Positions 1 through 12,699 are shown, counted from the first letter of the stretch. The stretch is 64,000 nt of DNA from Stictocephala bisonia (GCA_035578905.1 JAQJVL010000002.1:4811229-4875228); one strand, 5' to 3'. Notes: generated by a model from the letters alone, not told the origin. Program-made: numbers and translations.

Positions 1-175
1 TGGATGGTAGTCAGTGTTGTGTGGGATGGGGGAAGTTTGAGTATCAGGCTTGTCAATTAGCTGAAAGTCTGATCAATACTACGTGGTTCAGATTCTACGT
101 AAGCTGTAAGTCCTTTAGTTGCTCTGGCTATTGGGTTAAATAGCCCTTTCAGAGCATAAGTCGAACTCAGTTGCC
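1..175 (+). mobile_element. SINE-A fragment (3' part, cut by window edge)
   Basis: Fragment of an interspersed repeat present about nine times in this window, here called SINE-A. It shares the words TACGTGGTTCAGATTC and TTAGTTGC...ATTGGG with the full-length copy at 50858-51335. The left part lies outside the window and the right part fades near 175. Confidence 0.6.
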
Positions 176-840
176 TTTATATGCCTTAGTTTATAAAATT
201 ATATTTCGTTACTCACCTATGATCGTCACACAATTAACATTACACATCCACTCTTACCTTAGTAGAGGTTCTTAACCGTAGATATATTAAAATAAATAAC
301 TAAGTAAATGCTTGCTGTTAGTTTTTTGGAATAAATAAATTTATCTTTTTCAAAGAATAAATTCGATTAAATTGTAAGCATAACTGTACATATTTTTAAA
401 AGAATGCTTTTTTGTTGAATAATCATCATATTATTGTATGCTACAGAACCGAATAAACTAGCTTGGTTAATATTTTTAATTTGTGTTTACTCTCTATTCC
501 TTTTATTTTTTCCTCTCTAAATGGTAGTTTTATCATAACATTTTTACTTCTATGAAATGTAAATCAATAAAATAAAACTTATTACTCTATAAATGAGGTC
601 TGGGATAAGTGCCCTGTCAAAGTTCTATAGTGAGGAGTTTAACGTTCAATTCCATGTTCAGTTTTTAGTACTAAACCACTGTGGGCTGTTAATGTTAGTC
701 TAGAGCAAATGAATATAGTTAATTATAAACCAGTAACAGACCTGCGGTATGTATCCCTGAAAATATCTTTACTCATAAAACTAAAATATGTTCATATCTA
801 ACACAAAATATACAAACACGTTAAAGAAACATAATTGGTC
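176..840. other. AT-rich stretch, no gene seen
   Basis: AT-rich sequence with short A and T runs. I see no open frame with coding character, no repeat arm and no tRNA-like boxes. A slightly GC-richer patch at 600-680 has no recognisable identity. Confidence 0.5.
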
Positions 841-1125
841 GGTAGCGTAGTTGGTTAAGTCCAGCTTCATAAGTTAAAGGTTCTCAGTTCGATCCCAATC
901 AGAGTCGTAATACATTTTGAGAAGGATCGGCTGCTAACCACCGGCTGTTCATTTGTCATTGGGCTATTAATTAATGACACTTTATAAGGAATAGTCGGCC
1001 TTAGTTTGTAACAATGACTACATTCGCTCATCTACACTCATCACACTCATTCGAAATCTATGTTCGCCCATATCTTGACGATCGGCGTCTTATGAATAAA
1101 TAAAAATAAAAAAAAAAAAAATATG
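841..1125 (+). mobile_element. tRNA-derived SINE with SINE-A 3' module
   Basis: The head resembles a tRNA gene: an A-box-like TAGCGTAGTTGG at 843-854 and a B-box-like GTTCGATCCC at 887-896, giving an internal RNA polymerase III promoter. The second half, from about 955, matches the 3' half of SINE-A (ATTGGGCTATTAAT, AGTAACAATGA-like, CACTCATCACACTCATTCG, TTGACGAT). The element ends in AATAAATAAAA and a poly(A) tract at about 1085-1125, which fits retroposition. The head differs from the one on full-length SINE-A copies. Confidence 0.65.
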
Positions 1126-1128
1126 TCC

Positions 1129-2060
1129 GCACTAAGCTTATCCTAAGAAGAAATATACAAATACAAGTTTACGATTTAAAAAATAATGCTTATCTTTAAG
1201 ACAAAAGTAAGTATAAAAACACGTTAGAGAAGATTACTCCTAAAACAAAAAGTAGCTTATCTAAAAGAAAAAAAATATAAAAACAACATATTAGAGAAAC
1301 ACAAGCTCACGCTATAACAAAACATGGTTATCTCTAAGACACAAAAAAATATATAAACACATTACAAAAATACAAGCTTACAAAACAAAACAAAATTAAA
1401 TTAAAACTTCAATCGCCAGTTCACATGGGCTTGCAAGTCTATGCGTGAACTTTACTCAACGAGTGAAGTACTGACCGTTGGCTCAGTGGGGATTCGAACC
1501 TTGGACATTGCCCTCCGCAGTCCGAAGGCTGAGCCAGTGAGCCACCACGCCGGCAACTAGCTAATATCTAAGGAAAATAGACGAACACATTACAGGAACT
1601 CAAGCTTACACTATTAAAAAATATGCGTAAATCTAGGACAAAATATATAAACATATTACGGAGACACAAGCTTACACTATGTATATATAATGCTTATCTC
1701 TAACAAAAAATATACAAACACAAATGTACTCCTAAAACAAAAATTAACTAATACAGTATCTAAGAACAAATATACAAACACAAGCTTACATTATAGTAAA
1801 AACAAGCTTATCTCTAAGATAAATATACAAAAACGTTACAGTAACATGATCTTACGCCTACAAAAATAAGCTGATCTCTAAGATAACATTACAGAAACAC
1901 AAGCTTACGCCATAGCAAAAATATGCTTAACTCTTAAGACAATATATGTAAAAACATAACAGAAACATGATCTTACACCTACAAAAATAAGCTGATGTAT
2001 TTGTCCAGGAACAATTATATAAACACATTAAAAAAATTACTTATCCCAGTCAGATACACA
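1129..2060. repeat. Degenerate tandem repeat, unit about 65 bp
   Basis: A loosely repeated unit with the recurring words CAAGCTTAC, ATGCTTATCTCTAAGAC and ATACAAACAC, decayed so copies differ in length and sequence. It is interrupted at 1395-1560 by a tRNA-derived SINE. An open frame at its right end (1995-2261) has the low-complexity composition of the array and is not called a gene. Confidence 0.55.
1395..1560 (-). mobile_element. tRNA-derived SINE-C inside the tandem repeat
   Basis: On the minus strand the head carries an exact A-box consensus TGGCTCACTGG (plus 1534-1544) and an exact B-box GGTTCGAATCC (plus 1490-1500) at tRNA-like spacing. The body that follows, with TCAGTACTTCACTCGTT and AGTTCACGCA, is shared with the copy at 57918-58062. 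It is called a SINE rather than a tRNA gene because the acceptor stem does not pair and the body continues past the tRNA region. Confidence 0.65.
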
Positions 2061-3004
2061 CTCTTACCCATGAAACAAAATACCTACTTACCCCTAACAC
2101 ACAAAATGCCTACTCCTGACAGTAAAATCACACTCCAAACAGAATCACCAAAAAAAATCTTAGGGACGATTCATTTTGCATTACTCCGACAATACAAACA
2201 GTTAAAAACGTGCATACGTGCAAATATTACAGAAATAAAAAAGGCAGGGGGGAGGGGGTAGAGAGCACAAATTGATTTACCTATTGAAAACTATTTCTAT
2301 TATTCAGAAGTTCGTGTCGAGCAGCTCTTATTGAGGAAGTGAAGGATTTATTTTAAGAATAAGTCTAATAGATTCCAAATTTAGGTTTACAATTTCCATT
2401 GATACAATATGTAAATTAAGACTTACTAAAAATTGCAACATATCTGAATATTTTTGAATCCATTTTGAGTTTTGTTATGTTATAAATATTATTTCTACCT
2501 GTTTTGAGAATGAAAAAAAGTCATACTCTCCGATAATTTTATATGATTTTAAAGTTTTGAAAGTTAAGTAGTGTTCTTTTATTGTGGGTTAGAAGTTGTT
2601 CATATACATGTACTTTTTGTAGCTGCAAGGTTCTTAAATTAATTATTGTTTATTTACGAATACACACACTTAAACCATTGTATTGACCACTGTGTTGTTT
2701 TTTCATGATTGAATTTGGTAATTTGAAATTGGTAAAAGAAAAAAAGCTCTATATTTTGGATTTTAATAAAAGTTTGGTAAGTATTTATTTTTCTTTGTTT
2801 GTTGTATGTGCTTCAAACAATTTATATATATTTTAAGTAATTTTACATATATCATATTATTTAATATTTTTTACGTACAAAAAAACGCATTGAGCTTTAT
2901 ATGTTTTATGTCATTCAGTACAAAAAATCATTAACTATACGTTTGGTTAATTTAGAGAATTATTCCTGATTCTGTAAATAAATAAATATCACAATCTATT
3001 TAAT

Positions 3005-3062
<58 letters not shown>

Positions 3063-3410
3063 TAAATAGATTGTCAAATTGAAAAATAAAAATTAAACAA
3101 GATTATAAGTTGGGTATATTTTTTACATAAAAAAATCTGTTAACATTTTCTTAAAATAAAAAAGTAAGTTCTCATATACTTTACTCAGTATATTTTATTA
3201 TGGTTATTTTTTTAAAATTGTTATTTAATTTTTTAACTTGAAATAAAGAAATTCAACATATCGGTTAACAGAACAGATAATATTTAGATTGTCCTTCCAA
3301 TAAAATATATCTTCATTGCTAAAAGTAATAATACAGTTAAAAAATAGGACTAATATGTATTTTAATATTGTTTTGAATACTAATTAAATATTAATTTATT
3401 TTCTACTTAC
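2061..3410. other. AT-rich stretch with one weak exon-like patch
   Basis: Mostly AT-rich. At 2308-2356 a pyrimidine-rich tract ending TTATTCAG precedes a short frame (SSCRAALIEEVKDLF then stop), too short to call. A G-rich run lies at 2244-2259. A microsatellite hairpin at 2990-3073 is listed separately. Confidence 0.35.
2990..3073. repeat. (CA)n(TA)n microsatellite flanked by inverted repeat
   Basis: A CA run passes into a TA run and is bracketed by CAATCTATTTAATAC on the left and its exact reverse complement on the right. The whole segment could form a long hairpin. Confidence 0.8.
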
Positions 3411-3419
3411 GTGTTGCAG

Positions 3420-3563
3420 GTGAACTGGTCAAGACTTATGATAGACCTGGCTTTAATCACAGAATTAGAAGAAAAAACTGATGGAAGAGTATTGTTGAAG
3501 ACGTGCTGCGATCTCTCGGGGAATCCGTCAATCTTATTAGTTCGCCCTAGCACCGATAGGTAG
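3420..3563 (+). CDS. Candidate terminal exon, unknown protein
   Basis: A 47-codon frame ending in TAG starts directly after a good splice acceptor (ACTTACGTGTTGCAG, AG at 3418-3419) with a branch-point-like TACTAAT at 3378-3384. The predicted peptide starts VNWSRLMIDLALITELEE and ends LLVRPSTDR. It is mixed in composition and GC-richer than the flanks, as real coding sequence would be. No domain is recognised. Possible poly(A) signals lie downstream at about 3861 and 4787. The complementary strand is also open (3407-3616), but without splice signals. A chance open frame remains possible, and no upstream exon was found. Confidence 0.35.
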   Translation: MNWSRLMIDLALITELEEKTDGRVLLKTCCDLSGNPSILLVRPSTDR

Positions 3564-5600
3564 CAGCACTCACTAGACGCACTCGTAGTAGGACGCACTA
3601 CAGAATGGCAAAACATTTAAACACTTTTAAAGAAACAACTAATTGTTTGGAATATAATTTATGTTAATTTAAGGGGTATATTCATTTTGTAACTATATCA
3701 ATAATTTATTATTTACTGATTTTTCTTGTCTTATGGGAAGTGTTTTCATCGTCTGGGGCAGACGTTTAATCTGTATTATATCTTCTTCAGTCCTGTTTAT
3801 TCAAATGTCAATTACTATTATAGTGTATTGTTTATTAGTATAGTTAGGTATAAATTTAGAAAATAAATAATTTTATGACCTACTATTCATTTAACAGGCA
3901 TAGTTATTTGGCAACTTTATAAATCATTTATCATTTAATGGTTTTCCTTCTCTTGTTCATTTTGAAGTTTTCTCCTAAAGAGATATTTTGTATTTCGTAA
4001 ACTAACGTGTATTTCTATTTTTTATTTAAATTGTAAATAATTCTAATGATAGTTTTGTATAAGTGCTATATTATAATATACATTTACTATTTATTTTGTA
4101 CAAACTATAAATTGGTTATGTGTTTGTATTTTCTTTGAATAACATTTTCTTTTTGCAATTTTTATTGATAACACGTTAATGTAGGATATTATATTCATAT
4201 ATAACTGTTTTTAAGCCTAGTTTTAAATCTTGTTATTTTAAAACCATAAAATGTGTGCTTTGAGTCTTAATATTGTTAAAAATAAGATTAGACCAGTACT
4301 TATTTAACTGTAAAATTAAACATTTACAATAAGTTTTTAAAAACCTACACATTATTGTAAAAATTAAAAGGTTTAAAGCTATCCCATTATTTTTTTAAAC
4401 ATATAAAAAATAAAACTCGTGTTAGAGGAAAGGAAACATTTCTTTGATTATTGTTGGCTGAATTTCATCACATATTTGGTTATTTATTCATCATAATTGT
4501 TAGTATTTATTTACTACTTTTAAGCATTTATTATTAATAACAGCTATTCTTATTTGTTTTTATCATATTAAAATATATTGAATTCCAATCATTATGTTCT
4601 ATTATTTATTATTTTCATAATACTGCATTTTATTTTTCATCATGTACGGTATTTGTTTAAATGTCGCCTAGTAGTGCTGGCACGCAAGACATTGGACCTT
4701 TTTATTTATTCTGCTGCTGCATGTATATTTTTATACATATAAATGGTGCCTTGCAATTCGGTTTAAGATTGTAGCATTTAAAGTTAAATAAATATATACA
4801 AATATGTATTCAATTTTGAATTCATGGTTTGTTATTTAAAAAACGATACAGGCTATTTATTTTGCGAGAAAATTCTCATCACATCACAAGAATTTCCAAT
4901 TCTTAGAAGAATTAGTTTGAAAAGTTTATGATCGTTGACTATTTTAAAACATCAAAGTATTAGATTCAAACGCCGCTTCCAAATTTTAATTTTTATTATG
5001 CTTTTAGAAAAAAAATCAGCCCAGTGCTGGAGCAAAAAACCAACAAAGGATAATACTTCCGTAATCTTTTAAAATTTAATTTTCTAGTTAACTAGGCGCA
5101 TATACATTGTCAAGTGTTAATTAAATTATTGTTAGAAGGTGAATACGTTAAATGTTATTGTAGTAATATTATTTTTGTAATATTTTTAATTGCTATGTCA
5201 AAATTATTCAATAATACCTAAGATTGATACAAATTAAAAATATTAATTTTTATTGTAATTTTTCATTTACGTAAAATGAACTAACCTGAGATTAACACAA
5301 GAAGTGTAGCTAACTATATAGTATATTTTTTATGGCAACCATTATTAGTATTATTATTACTTATAATACAATAAATTACGAATTTTATATTATTTATACT
5401 GTTAACATTTTAATATGCTGTAATTTTTCTGGCGATATTAATAAACCAATGATTCAAGGTAAATTGAAATCGGCTGCCGTTAAAAGTTTACTCAGTGGAA
5501 CAAATTTAAAAAGTTTTAAAGTTCGTTGTAACAAACACAGTACTTACCGAGGTGTTGAAAACAATTATTTTCTTGTTGACAGTCGTGTGAAGACAATTAT
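3564..5600. other. AT-rich stretch, possibly 3' UTR at left
   Basis: Very AT-rich. If the exon before it is real, 3564-4800 could be its 3' UTR: a Pumilio-like TGTAAATA lies near 4032, a GC-richer island at 4660-4770, and AATAAA near 4787. Nothing coding is seen from 4800 to 5600; the open frame from 5332 runs into the repeat at 5608 and lacks coding character. Confidence 0.35.
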
Positions 5601-5607
5601 GTTCATA

Positions 5608-6252
5608 CTAGCTGAACCCGGCGGACGTTGTCTCGCCTTTCATTTTTCATTGACATAGCAAAATAAATCAATAAAAAGAATTATAGAAAAAAACCATTAT
5701 TTATTAAATGAGTGCAAGAGGGTAAACAATATTTTTTGTCTTCTTATTTGGTGTATAAATGTAAAGGTTTTTTGGTGAGCCTACTCTCGAGCAAGCGACG
5801 TCCATGTGAAAAACATGGATTTTTTATTTTCACGTTTCACCACATGTTTTAATTACCGAGGAAAAAAGGTTAACACCAAATACAGATCACCTGATCAAGT
5901 AAAAGTAGTGTGTGCTACACTCTCAAGGTGAAATGTAGAACTACAATAAATCAAAATATATACAGTACTGTTGTTGTGAGCACTTCAATCTGCTTATGGC
6001 ATGTGAAACTACATTAAACCACACAGTCATATGTTTTTTGTAAACAATTCAGATTCTCCATTTGAATAACACGGGATCTTTAGGAGCCCGTGGGGCGGGA
6101 CCCTGTGGACGGATCTGCATTAAACTTCACAGAAACCATCTCGGGAGTATACAGGACAACATCCTAAAGTTTCATGGCGATCGGTTGGATGGTTTGGCAG
6201 CGCATAAACTTCAAACATATATATACAAAAATCCTCTTTTATAAATATAGAT
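5608..6252 (+). mobile_element. Unclassified interspersed TE block (AGCTGAACCCGGC type)
   Basis: The left edge reads CTAGCTGAACCCGGCGGACG and the right edge contains AAGTTTCATGGCGATCGGTT and a TATAAATATAGATT tail. From memory, such paired edges are common on short elements in arthropod genomes, often 3' ends of RTE-like or related retroelements; the class is not proved here. No transposase or reverse transcriptase frame is visible inside. Confidence 0.4.
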
Positions 6253-6265
6253 TACGTCAAAAACA

Positions 6266-6412
6266 ATGCGGAAGCGGAAATGGGCCAGTAGCAGAGAACA
6301 AATTGTTATGCCAGAAACATCTGTCTTTGAATCAGCTGACAGAAGGAAAGGGCTTACTGACACTTGTGATTTTGCTTTTTCAAACCTTTTCTGCAGTAAA
6401 TTTGTTGAGTAA
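6266..6412 (+). CDS. Short ORF of 48 codons, unknown
   Basis: An ATG in a reasonable insect context (AAACAATG) opens 48 codons to TAA. The peptide starts MRKRKWASSREQ and ends FCSKFVE, with basic N terminus and balanced composition. A TATAAATA at 6239-6246 sits just upstream but belongs to the tail of the preceding repeat. The overlapping frame 6174-6437 looks less protein-like. It could be an exon, a small gene or chance. No homology is recognised. Confidence 0.2.
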   Translation: MRKRKWASSREQIVMPETSVFESADRRKGLTDTCDFAFSNLFCSKFVE

Positions 6413-6984
6413 AGTCCATGTTCGTTTTATGTTATAGTATTTGTTATTATCCATTGCTTTCTGGTAAATAATATGTTAAACATAATTTGTTTGGACGTAA
6501 AAAAAGGAAAAAGAAAAACCAACAACATGATCTGAAAGCAAGTAAGGTTAAAATTCAATAATTAGTACTAAATACAAATGACGAAAAATATGTACTTAAT
6601 AAAGCCAGTTTCAGAGTTGCAAAACCCTTATTCCATGTTGTGTTTGTTTTTTTTTAATGCTTTAAGTGTTGTAAATATTTTAAATGTAATACTATTGAAC
6701 AATATAATACCAATACATAGAAGTTTAGATTAATCTCCTTCTACTTCTATATTAGTAGCAGCTTCAAACTGGATTAGATTCATTAAACCACAATTCTCTC
6801 CATAAAAGATAACAACAACAACTCAGTTCGCTGTAGTGCAGTGGTAGGTTTGAACTTTTACTATGTACCTATGTGAGACGTAACAACGTCGAAGTAGCCA
6901 CATACCGAAGACACCTGCCTCAAATCTCAATCAAATCGACGAAAAGAAACTTAAATAATAGCTCACTCAGAATATTAATATTAA

Positions 6985-7450
6985 GTATATATGGATATGC
7001 TAACTGTTTTACCACGGGGGGACGGCCCACAGAGGAGGTCATATAAACCTGAATGTAAGAATGGGTTGAGTAATACCTCATTTTAAAGAGCTCAGTTAGT
7101 ATAGTTGAACACCACAAGCCGCCTGCCACGGGGGGACGGCACACAGAGGAGTCATAACAATCCTGAATTTCAGCATTAGTCGAGTGATACACCATTTTAA
7201 AGAGCTCAGTTAGTGTAGTTGAACACCGCAACCCGCACCTAAAAAGGTTTATTAGAATCAGAAATGGCGGGATGTATTAGGTACACATTGTGAAGTACAT
7301 TATGCGCTGCCATTTCTGATTGGATCGTCGTGCTGAAATGCGGATTTCGGCGGATAACTCGACTAACTGAGCTCTTTAAAATGACGTATCACTCGACCTA
7401 TGCTTTCATTTACAATTTATATGATTTCCTCTGTGGGCCGTCCCCAAATA
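6985..7450. mobile_element. Foldback element with one arm duplicated
   Basis: The left arm, containing GGGGACGGC, ATTTTAAAGAGCTCAGTTAG and a GTTGAACACC end, occurs twice in tandem (about 7010-7122 and 7128-7240). The right arm at 7330-7446 is its reverse complement (CTAACTGAGCTCTTTAAAAT, GGGCCGTCCCC). The loop is itself bounded by a perfect 13-bp inverted repeat AATCAGAAATGGC (7256-7268) and its complement (7309-7321). Open frames on both strands here are by-products of the arms. Confidence 0.7.
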
Positions 7451-10400
7451 GCAATAGCAAAAAAAATAATAGTTTAGTTAAAAAAAAAAAAATGTTTTTG
7501 TATCCATATAACACTGTGCAAAATTTTTAGATGTTATCCGCTAAGATTTATTGTATATTAAGCCGTACCCAGATTTCATAGACACCATAATACCTTGTAG
7601 ACATCCAGTATACATCAACACGTGTATTTAGCTGTCTATTGTATAGAGCACAGCACAGCTTGTAATGGAAATCAGTTTGAATAGATCACACAAAGAGACT
7701 TACGTGTAAATCTTGGCTGCAGAGAATATCCCCTTTGTATTGAAGTCACTCGCTTTCAGCTTAAGTCTCCCTTTTTTTATTAGGGTCATGGAAGTTACAA
7801 AAAATAAGAGTTGCTTAGTTTTAATAAAATAAATGTAATATGAATTAAATAAAAAAAAATTAATATAGGCGTTTGACAATCAGGTCATATTCATGTCGAC
7901 CCACTCTACTTGTTTGCTTTTTGAAGTTATTAAAACTTTATAATAACGTCTACAAATAAAAAAGTTTCTGATCGCAGTAGAGGTAAGTGGCACAGAAAAA
8001 GTTACTTCGTGTCTAGAAGGTAATTAACGTTGAATTAACCGGAGCACTAAAAGAGGGCAACTCTTGAGAGTGATATTTTAACTCTACTTCCGAAAATATA
8101 TATGTACTAAATATGGCATTTGCTTTTTGGCCGTTTTACAAAGGTTTTCTTTAAAAATCATATAAATTACTTGTGTAAAGATAAACCTACCTTGTTGTAG
8201 ACAATTTTCTTTATAAACGAACGTAGAACAATACTGTGGCCAAAAGTATTGGTTATTTATTGTTTTTTTTTGTAAAAAAATTTAATTTGTAAATATTTTT
8301 ATGTTTTTACAAAGGAGGGATCCTAATTTGTAAAATATCTTCCACAGTAAAATTTCTAAATATGAGATAGCCAAAAGTTTTAAAATTTTATCTAGTTTGA
8401 TAAATAACGTAATTTGTAGGAATACATAAAAAACTACTATTACAACTAAAAGTATTGAAGCTCGCACAGATGTAAAATTTGGAAGTTTGTGCTGATTACG
8501 AATAAAATTCATAAAAAATAAAAGAGTAAAATTTGGCTGAAATCATTCATACGCTTCATATTGTTTATAGGATCATAAACAATGAATATGGCCAAAACTA
8601 ACTTTATACCTATTAGTATAGTGTAAAAGATTATACGTTTATTAGAAAGTTTTTATTTTTTGAAAAAGTAAGAAAACCTATAGTTAAAAATGAACAAAAT
8701 ACATAATATGTACAAACAAATTTAACTACATAAAGATTCAAAATTGAGTGTACAATAATAACAATAACATAAGGTAATAATAACAATAAGATAATAAGGA
8801 ACCTTTACTTCACTTACAACTTAAACAATGACGTGGTACAAAACAGCTGATTGTTAGCGGAATGGAAATTGAAATTTGTCGCCTAGGCACAGGAACCTTT
8901 CATAGAGTTCGAAACATTTTAGTAATTTTTGTACTAACCAAGGAATTTAGGTACCAATATCTGACGTTTCCAATGGTACCTAAATTATTCGGACATCTTT
9001 AGTAGTTTGATTTTAATAAATTAAGAAATTAAGGAGTGTCTAAAACGATATTTAATCATTGATTGCCAGAAGTAGGGGTTTTAAAAACTAGATGACAATA
9101 TTAAAATAAAGTATTTATAAAATGTTACCATATTTAAAACAGAAGATATCATACAAGGCAGAAATTATGTATCTTCGTTGCTGTTAATTAGTTAATTTTT
9201 AGGTATTAAGATCATAACAAATGAACTGAAATGAAAACGTATGAAAACGATGGTATCCACCACTTGGAAGTTCCCAGTTCGATCCCCACTTAGGCGAATG
9301 AAAACCCTTCATATAACGTCTCCGAGTAATGAAAAAATGTAGCGAAGCAGACGAAATGAGTCTAAATAGAGTGCTTATGTCCTTGGTCTTTCTCCCTGGA
9401 TTTATTACAGAAAAATGCTTCGGGTATATCTTCACAGTATATTAACAAAGAAGATAAAAAATTACAAAATAAAAACTCCCTCTCCCTTTAGACTAACACA
9501 AAAAAATAACAAATCAATATCTCAGTATACAAAACCTATACACTATTACACAGTCATTAGTTTAGAATAATTATGTATGAAAATTTAATTTCAAACAAAA
9601 ATATTAACTCAAAAAATTCAAAAAAGGAAATAGATGTAATTAGAAAAATGTTAGGCCCATTAAATATTTACTTTCAAACTTACAGATCTAAAAATAAATA
9701 CTAACGTGCATTAAAAAATAATGATAAAATGAAGGCATATTCAACGAAGGCAACACTTTGGGCAAATTCAATAGAATGGAGAGAACTAGATTAAAAGAGC
9801 TATGTATGGAATATTACATCATTAGAATCTAAATATACTCATTTGGACTGATTCAATAAAATAAGGTCTAAAATCGGCAAGTAAACACTGACATTTCAAA
9901 CAGCATTACGTTAAGGCAAGTTTTTTGATTGGAAAGAAGGCCAGAGAATGATGGGAAAGGGAACCGGAACAACCTGGTAAAGAGTGATAACGAGAGCTCA
10001 TTCAGAAACAAAGAAAAGCAAAATTAATCAAAACATTGTTAACTGATTGTGCAACATAAGTTTTTCTCAAACTTATTTATTAAAAAAAAAAAAAAAAAAA
10101 AAAAAAACAATCGTAGGGAGTGTAGAGTGACTCATTAAGGAATGAAAACACAAAGGGAATTCTGAGAGTTAGTGAGTAGTTTCCCGTGTCGATAAACCGC
10201 AATGATCAATTTTAACCGGTGTAAAATCTTCTAACATAAGTTTTCAGGGCTGTTAGAAAATTAATGGCACAAATGGCGTTTTAGTTATGTAGATGTGTAT
10301 TAAAGCGTGAACATAAAATGGACTCAATTGCCTTCAAAATGGGAGCATAATTTAGGTGACTATTATAGTTCAAGTCAAGAGGGAGAGTACATAGGACCAC

Positions 10401-11399
10401 TTGGGAGGGAAGGGGGTGGGGGCGAGTAACATCATAATAAAGTTGTAGTGTTTTTCTAACTGTACTGAAGTAACTCTTTTAAAGAGTGAGTAAGTTTGTA
10501 GGTAAATTAATTAACATTATAAGTCTCCGGAAAAGTTCGTATCTGTGAGATACTTCAAGGCCGTTGGACTTCTTTAAAAACTAGGTTACATGAATCCAAG
10601 CAGTGATAAAGTTGTTAATTCCCTTGACTGCCTCGGACATTACGAAGTTTAACAGAATTTTTCTTTTGTGAAAACATTAAAACTTGAAATTTGTAAAAGT
10701 AACCAATGTAAACTAGGATTTTTACTGCATATTCATCTTTTAACTCCAAATATAAATATTTATACAAGGTGGAAAAAATATAGAAACAATTTAACAACTT
10801 TTGTGAAAGGAAATGAAACGAAAAATTATATTTATTTCCAGCATAAAATAAAAATTGAAATGAAGCACAATACAATACCATATTGAATGCAATATTGACT
10901 GAATTACAGTTTGAGAAAAAACTTAAAAATCAATAAAAACATAGCAAAAATAAAACTTATAATTAAGGTTTACAGCAAAATAGATGTATATAAATTAGTG
11001 TTATAACTAAAAGGCTTGAGTTGTTAAAGGCAATCAAAATGATATAAATTTAAAAATCATCCGGAAAAACAACCATAGAAAAATGTGTTTTTCATACAAT
11101 CAACATAAAAAGTAATTATAAATAAACTAGAACTTCAATAGAAATAAAACAGGAAAAGGTAAAAAAAAAAAACTAGAGAAGTAAAGAAAATAAAAAATAA
11201 ATAAAAATACGTGTGATGAACTCGAGTGTTGAACAAATTAAATTTGTTGAAAATATGTCAAACTGAGTTGGTGATAGTAAAAAAATATAAATAAGTTAAA
11301 GGTGTTACAAGAAACATCGATCTCATAAAAATATGTGATATTATTCATCGATAACATTACAACAAAACAATAATTAGAAATGTAACCTCAAAATTGATC
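7451..11399. other. Long AT-rich stretch, no gene seen
   Basis: No convincing exon. A B-box-like GTTCGATCCCC at about 9275 may be a decayed tRNA-derived element. A poly(A) run of about 26 bases starts at 10082 with no recognisable element attached. A TACAAGGTGGAAAAAATA at about 10755 resembles the left tip of the MITE called M1 but has no partner nearby. Overlapping open frames on both strands at 10615-10886 are AT-rich and look random. Confidence 0.4.
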
Positions 11400-12056
11400 A
11401 AAAAACATATCTGGGTGTTGTATGACTTCCCTTGTAAAAGTGAAATCTTGTACATCATCATGGCTACAACGAACATACTTTTTGACGCCATTAGTGACAT
11501 ATCATATTTTCAGGAGTACGGCCCGTGAGGAGTTTATATTAAATTAAAGGTCTATCCAAGATAAATAAATTGCAGTCATTTGAATTTAATGCCAAATAAA
11601 TTTAGTCATTTTGTCTTATGAAGTAACTTATTTGTATGGTAATTTTTTTTCAATTTCCAAGATAATTTCATAATTTAATTTTTTGGAATAATTGTGTTCC
11701 ATATAATGTAACATTTTATAAGAATAATTTTACTTGAAGCCGTAAAATCATGGAGAAATAATATTGATCAAATTAGTTACTTTGAAATTCAAATAACTGC
11801 TACTCTGAAAAAGGTAATCCTTTTGAAGTCCGGTTTGCGGCAATTAATTTATCTTAAATATACCTTTCATTTGATACCAAATTCGACCTAGTCTCTTGAA
11901 ACTTCTCACGGGCCGTCTTCCTGAAAATATTAAATGTCTCTAATGGCGTCAAAAAGTAGGTTATTTGTAATCACGAAGACATACAAGATTTAACTTTTAC
12001 AATTGAAGGCATACAAAAGTTGTGAAAGCGTTACCATATTTTCCCCACCCTGTATT
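11400..12056. mobile_element. MITE M1 copy, Tc1/mariner-like
   Basis: Non-autonomous DNA element with long inverted arms of about 150 bp. The left arm contains TACTTTTTGACGCCATTAG and TACGGCCCGTGAGGAG; the right arm contains their complements. The right tip reads CCACCCTGTA, so the termini fit CAGGGTGG flanked by TA, as for Tc1/mariner-derived MITEs. Two more copies are at 16796-17704 and 32548-32998. The left tip is decayed. No transposase is encoded. Confidence 0.65.
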
Positions 12057-12699
12057 TTTAATTGCCTTCCTACCAACGCTAATGTACATATGCTCTGTTA
12101 ATATTTCTTCTTAGCACATATGAAAGTGCAGAAAACAACAATAAAATAAAACAGATCATGAAAACGAAATACATTATTTAAATTTGAAATAATAATTTAT
12201 CAGGAACATTGCAGTTTGACAATCTTTTTAAGAGTCATGAATGAAGACAAAGTATTTAAATTAGTTTTTGCCATTAAATAATATTAATTTTAACGCTGTC
12301 GTAATAGTTTCTTCTGTTAATTTTTTACTTTAGGTGAAGTGTTTTTATTTTCGTTTAGACTTCCTATAAACTTGTGCTCAACATTATAGCACGCATTTTA
12401 TTTGTTTGAGTTCAAGGACTTTAAATATAATTTTTTTGTTATAGTATATTTATATAATATGTAAAAATATTCAGTCTCAAGCATATTTTCTCCTTATCTG
12501 GTTTATCTTTGTACAGGTTATGTAAACTTAATTTTAATAGGTATGAAGATTCCCAGTCATTTCGATTTTACTGTCTTGTCAAGTGGTTGTTGGAGAAAAG
12601 AAAAAGTAAAATTTATATTTGAAATTTACTTGTTTATCGAGAATTGCAATTATTTTATTAACGCCATTATAATAAAAATTAATTCTTTTCTCTTGGCAG
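12057..12699. other. AT-rich stretch before exon candidate
   Basis: AT-rich, no repeats or coding signal recognised apart from the pyrimidine tract at its right end that serves as the putative splice acceptor of the next feature. Confidence 0.4.

Noticed and set aside
1490..1544. tRNA gene
   Set aside because: A and B boxes are perfect, but the acceptor stem does not pair and a shared SINE body follows.
3745..3795. Hammerhead-like word CTGAAGA ... AAACGTC on the minus strand
   Set aside because: GAAA reads TAAA and no helix II forms; the nearby GTCTGGGGCAGAC hairpin is unrelated.
10615..10886. Two overlapping ORFs of 72 and 88 codons
   Set aside because: AT-rich composition on both strands, no splice or domain support.
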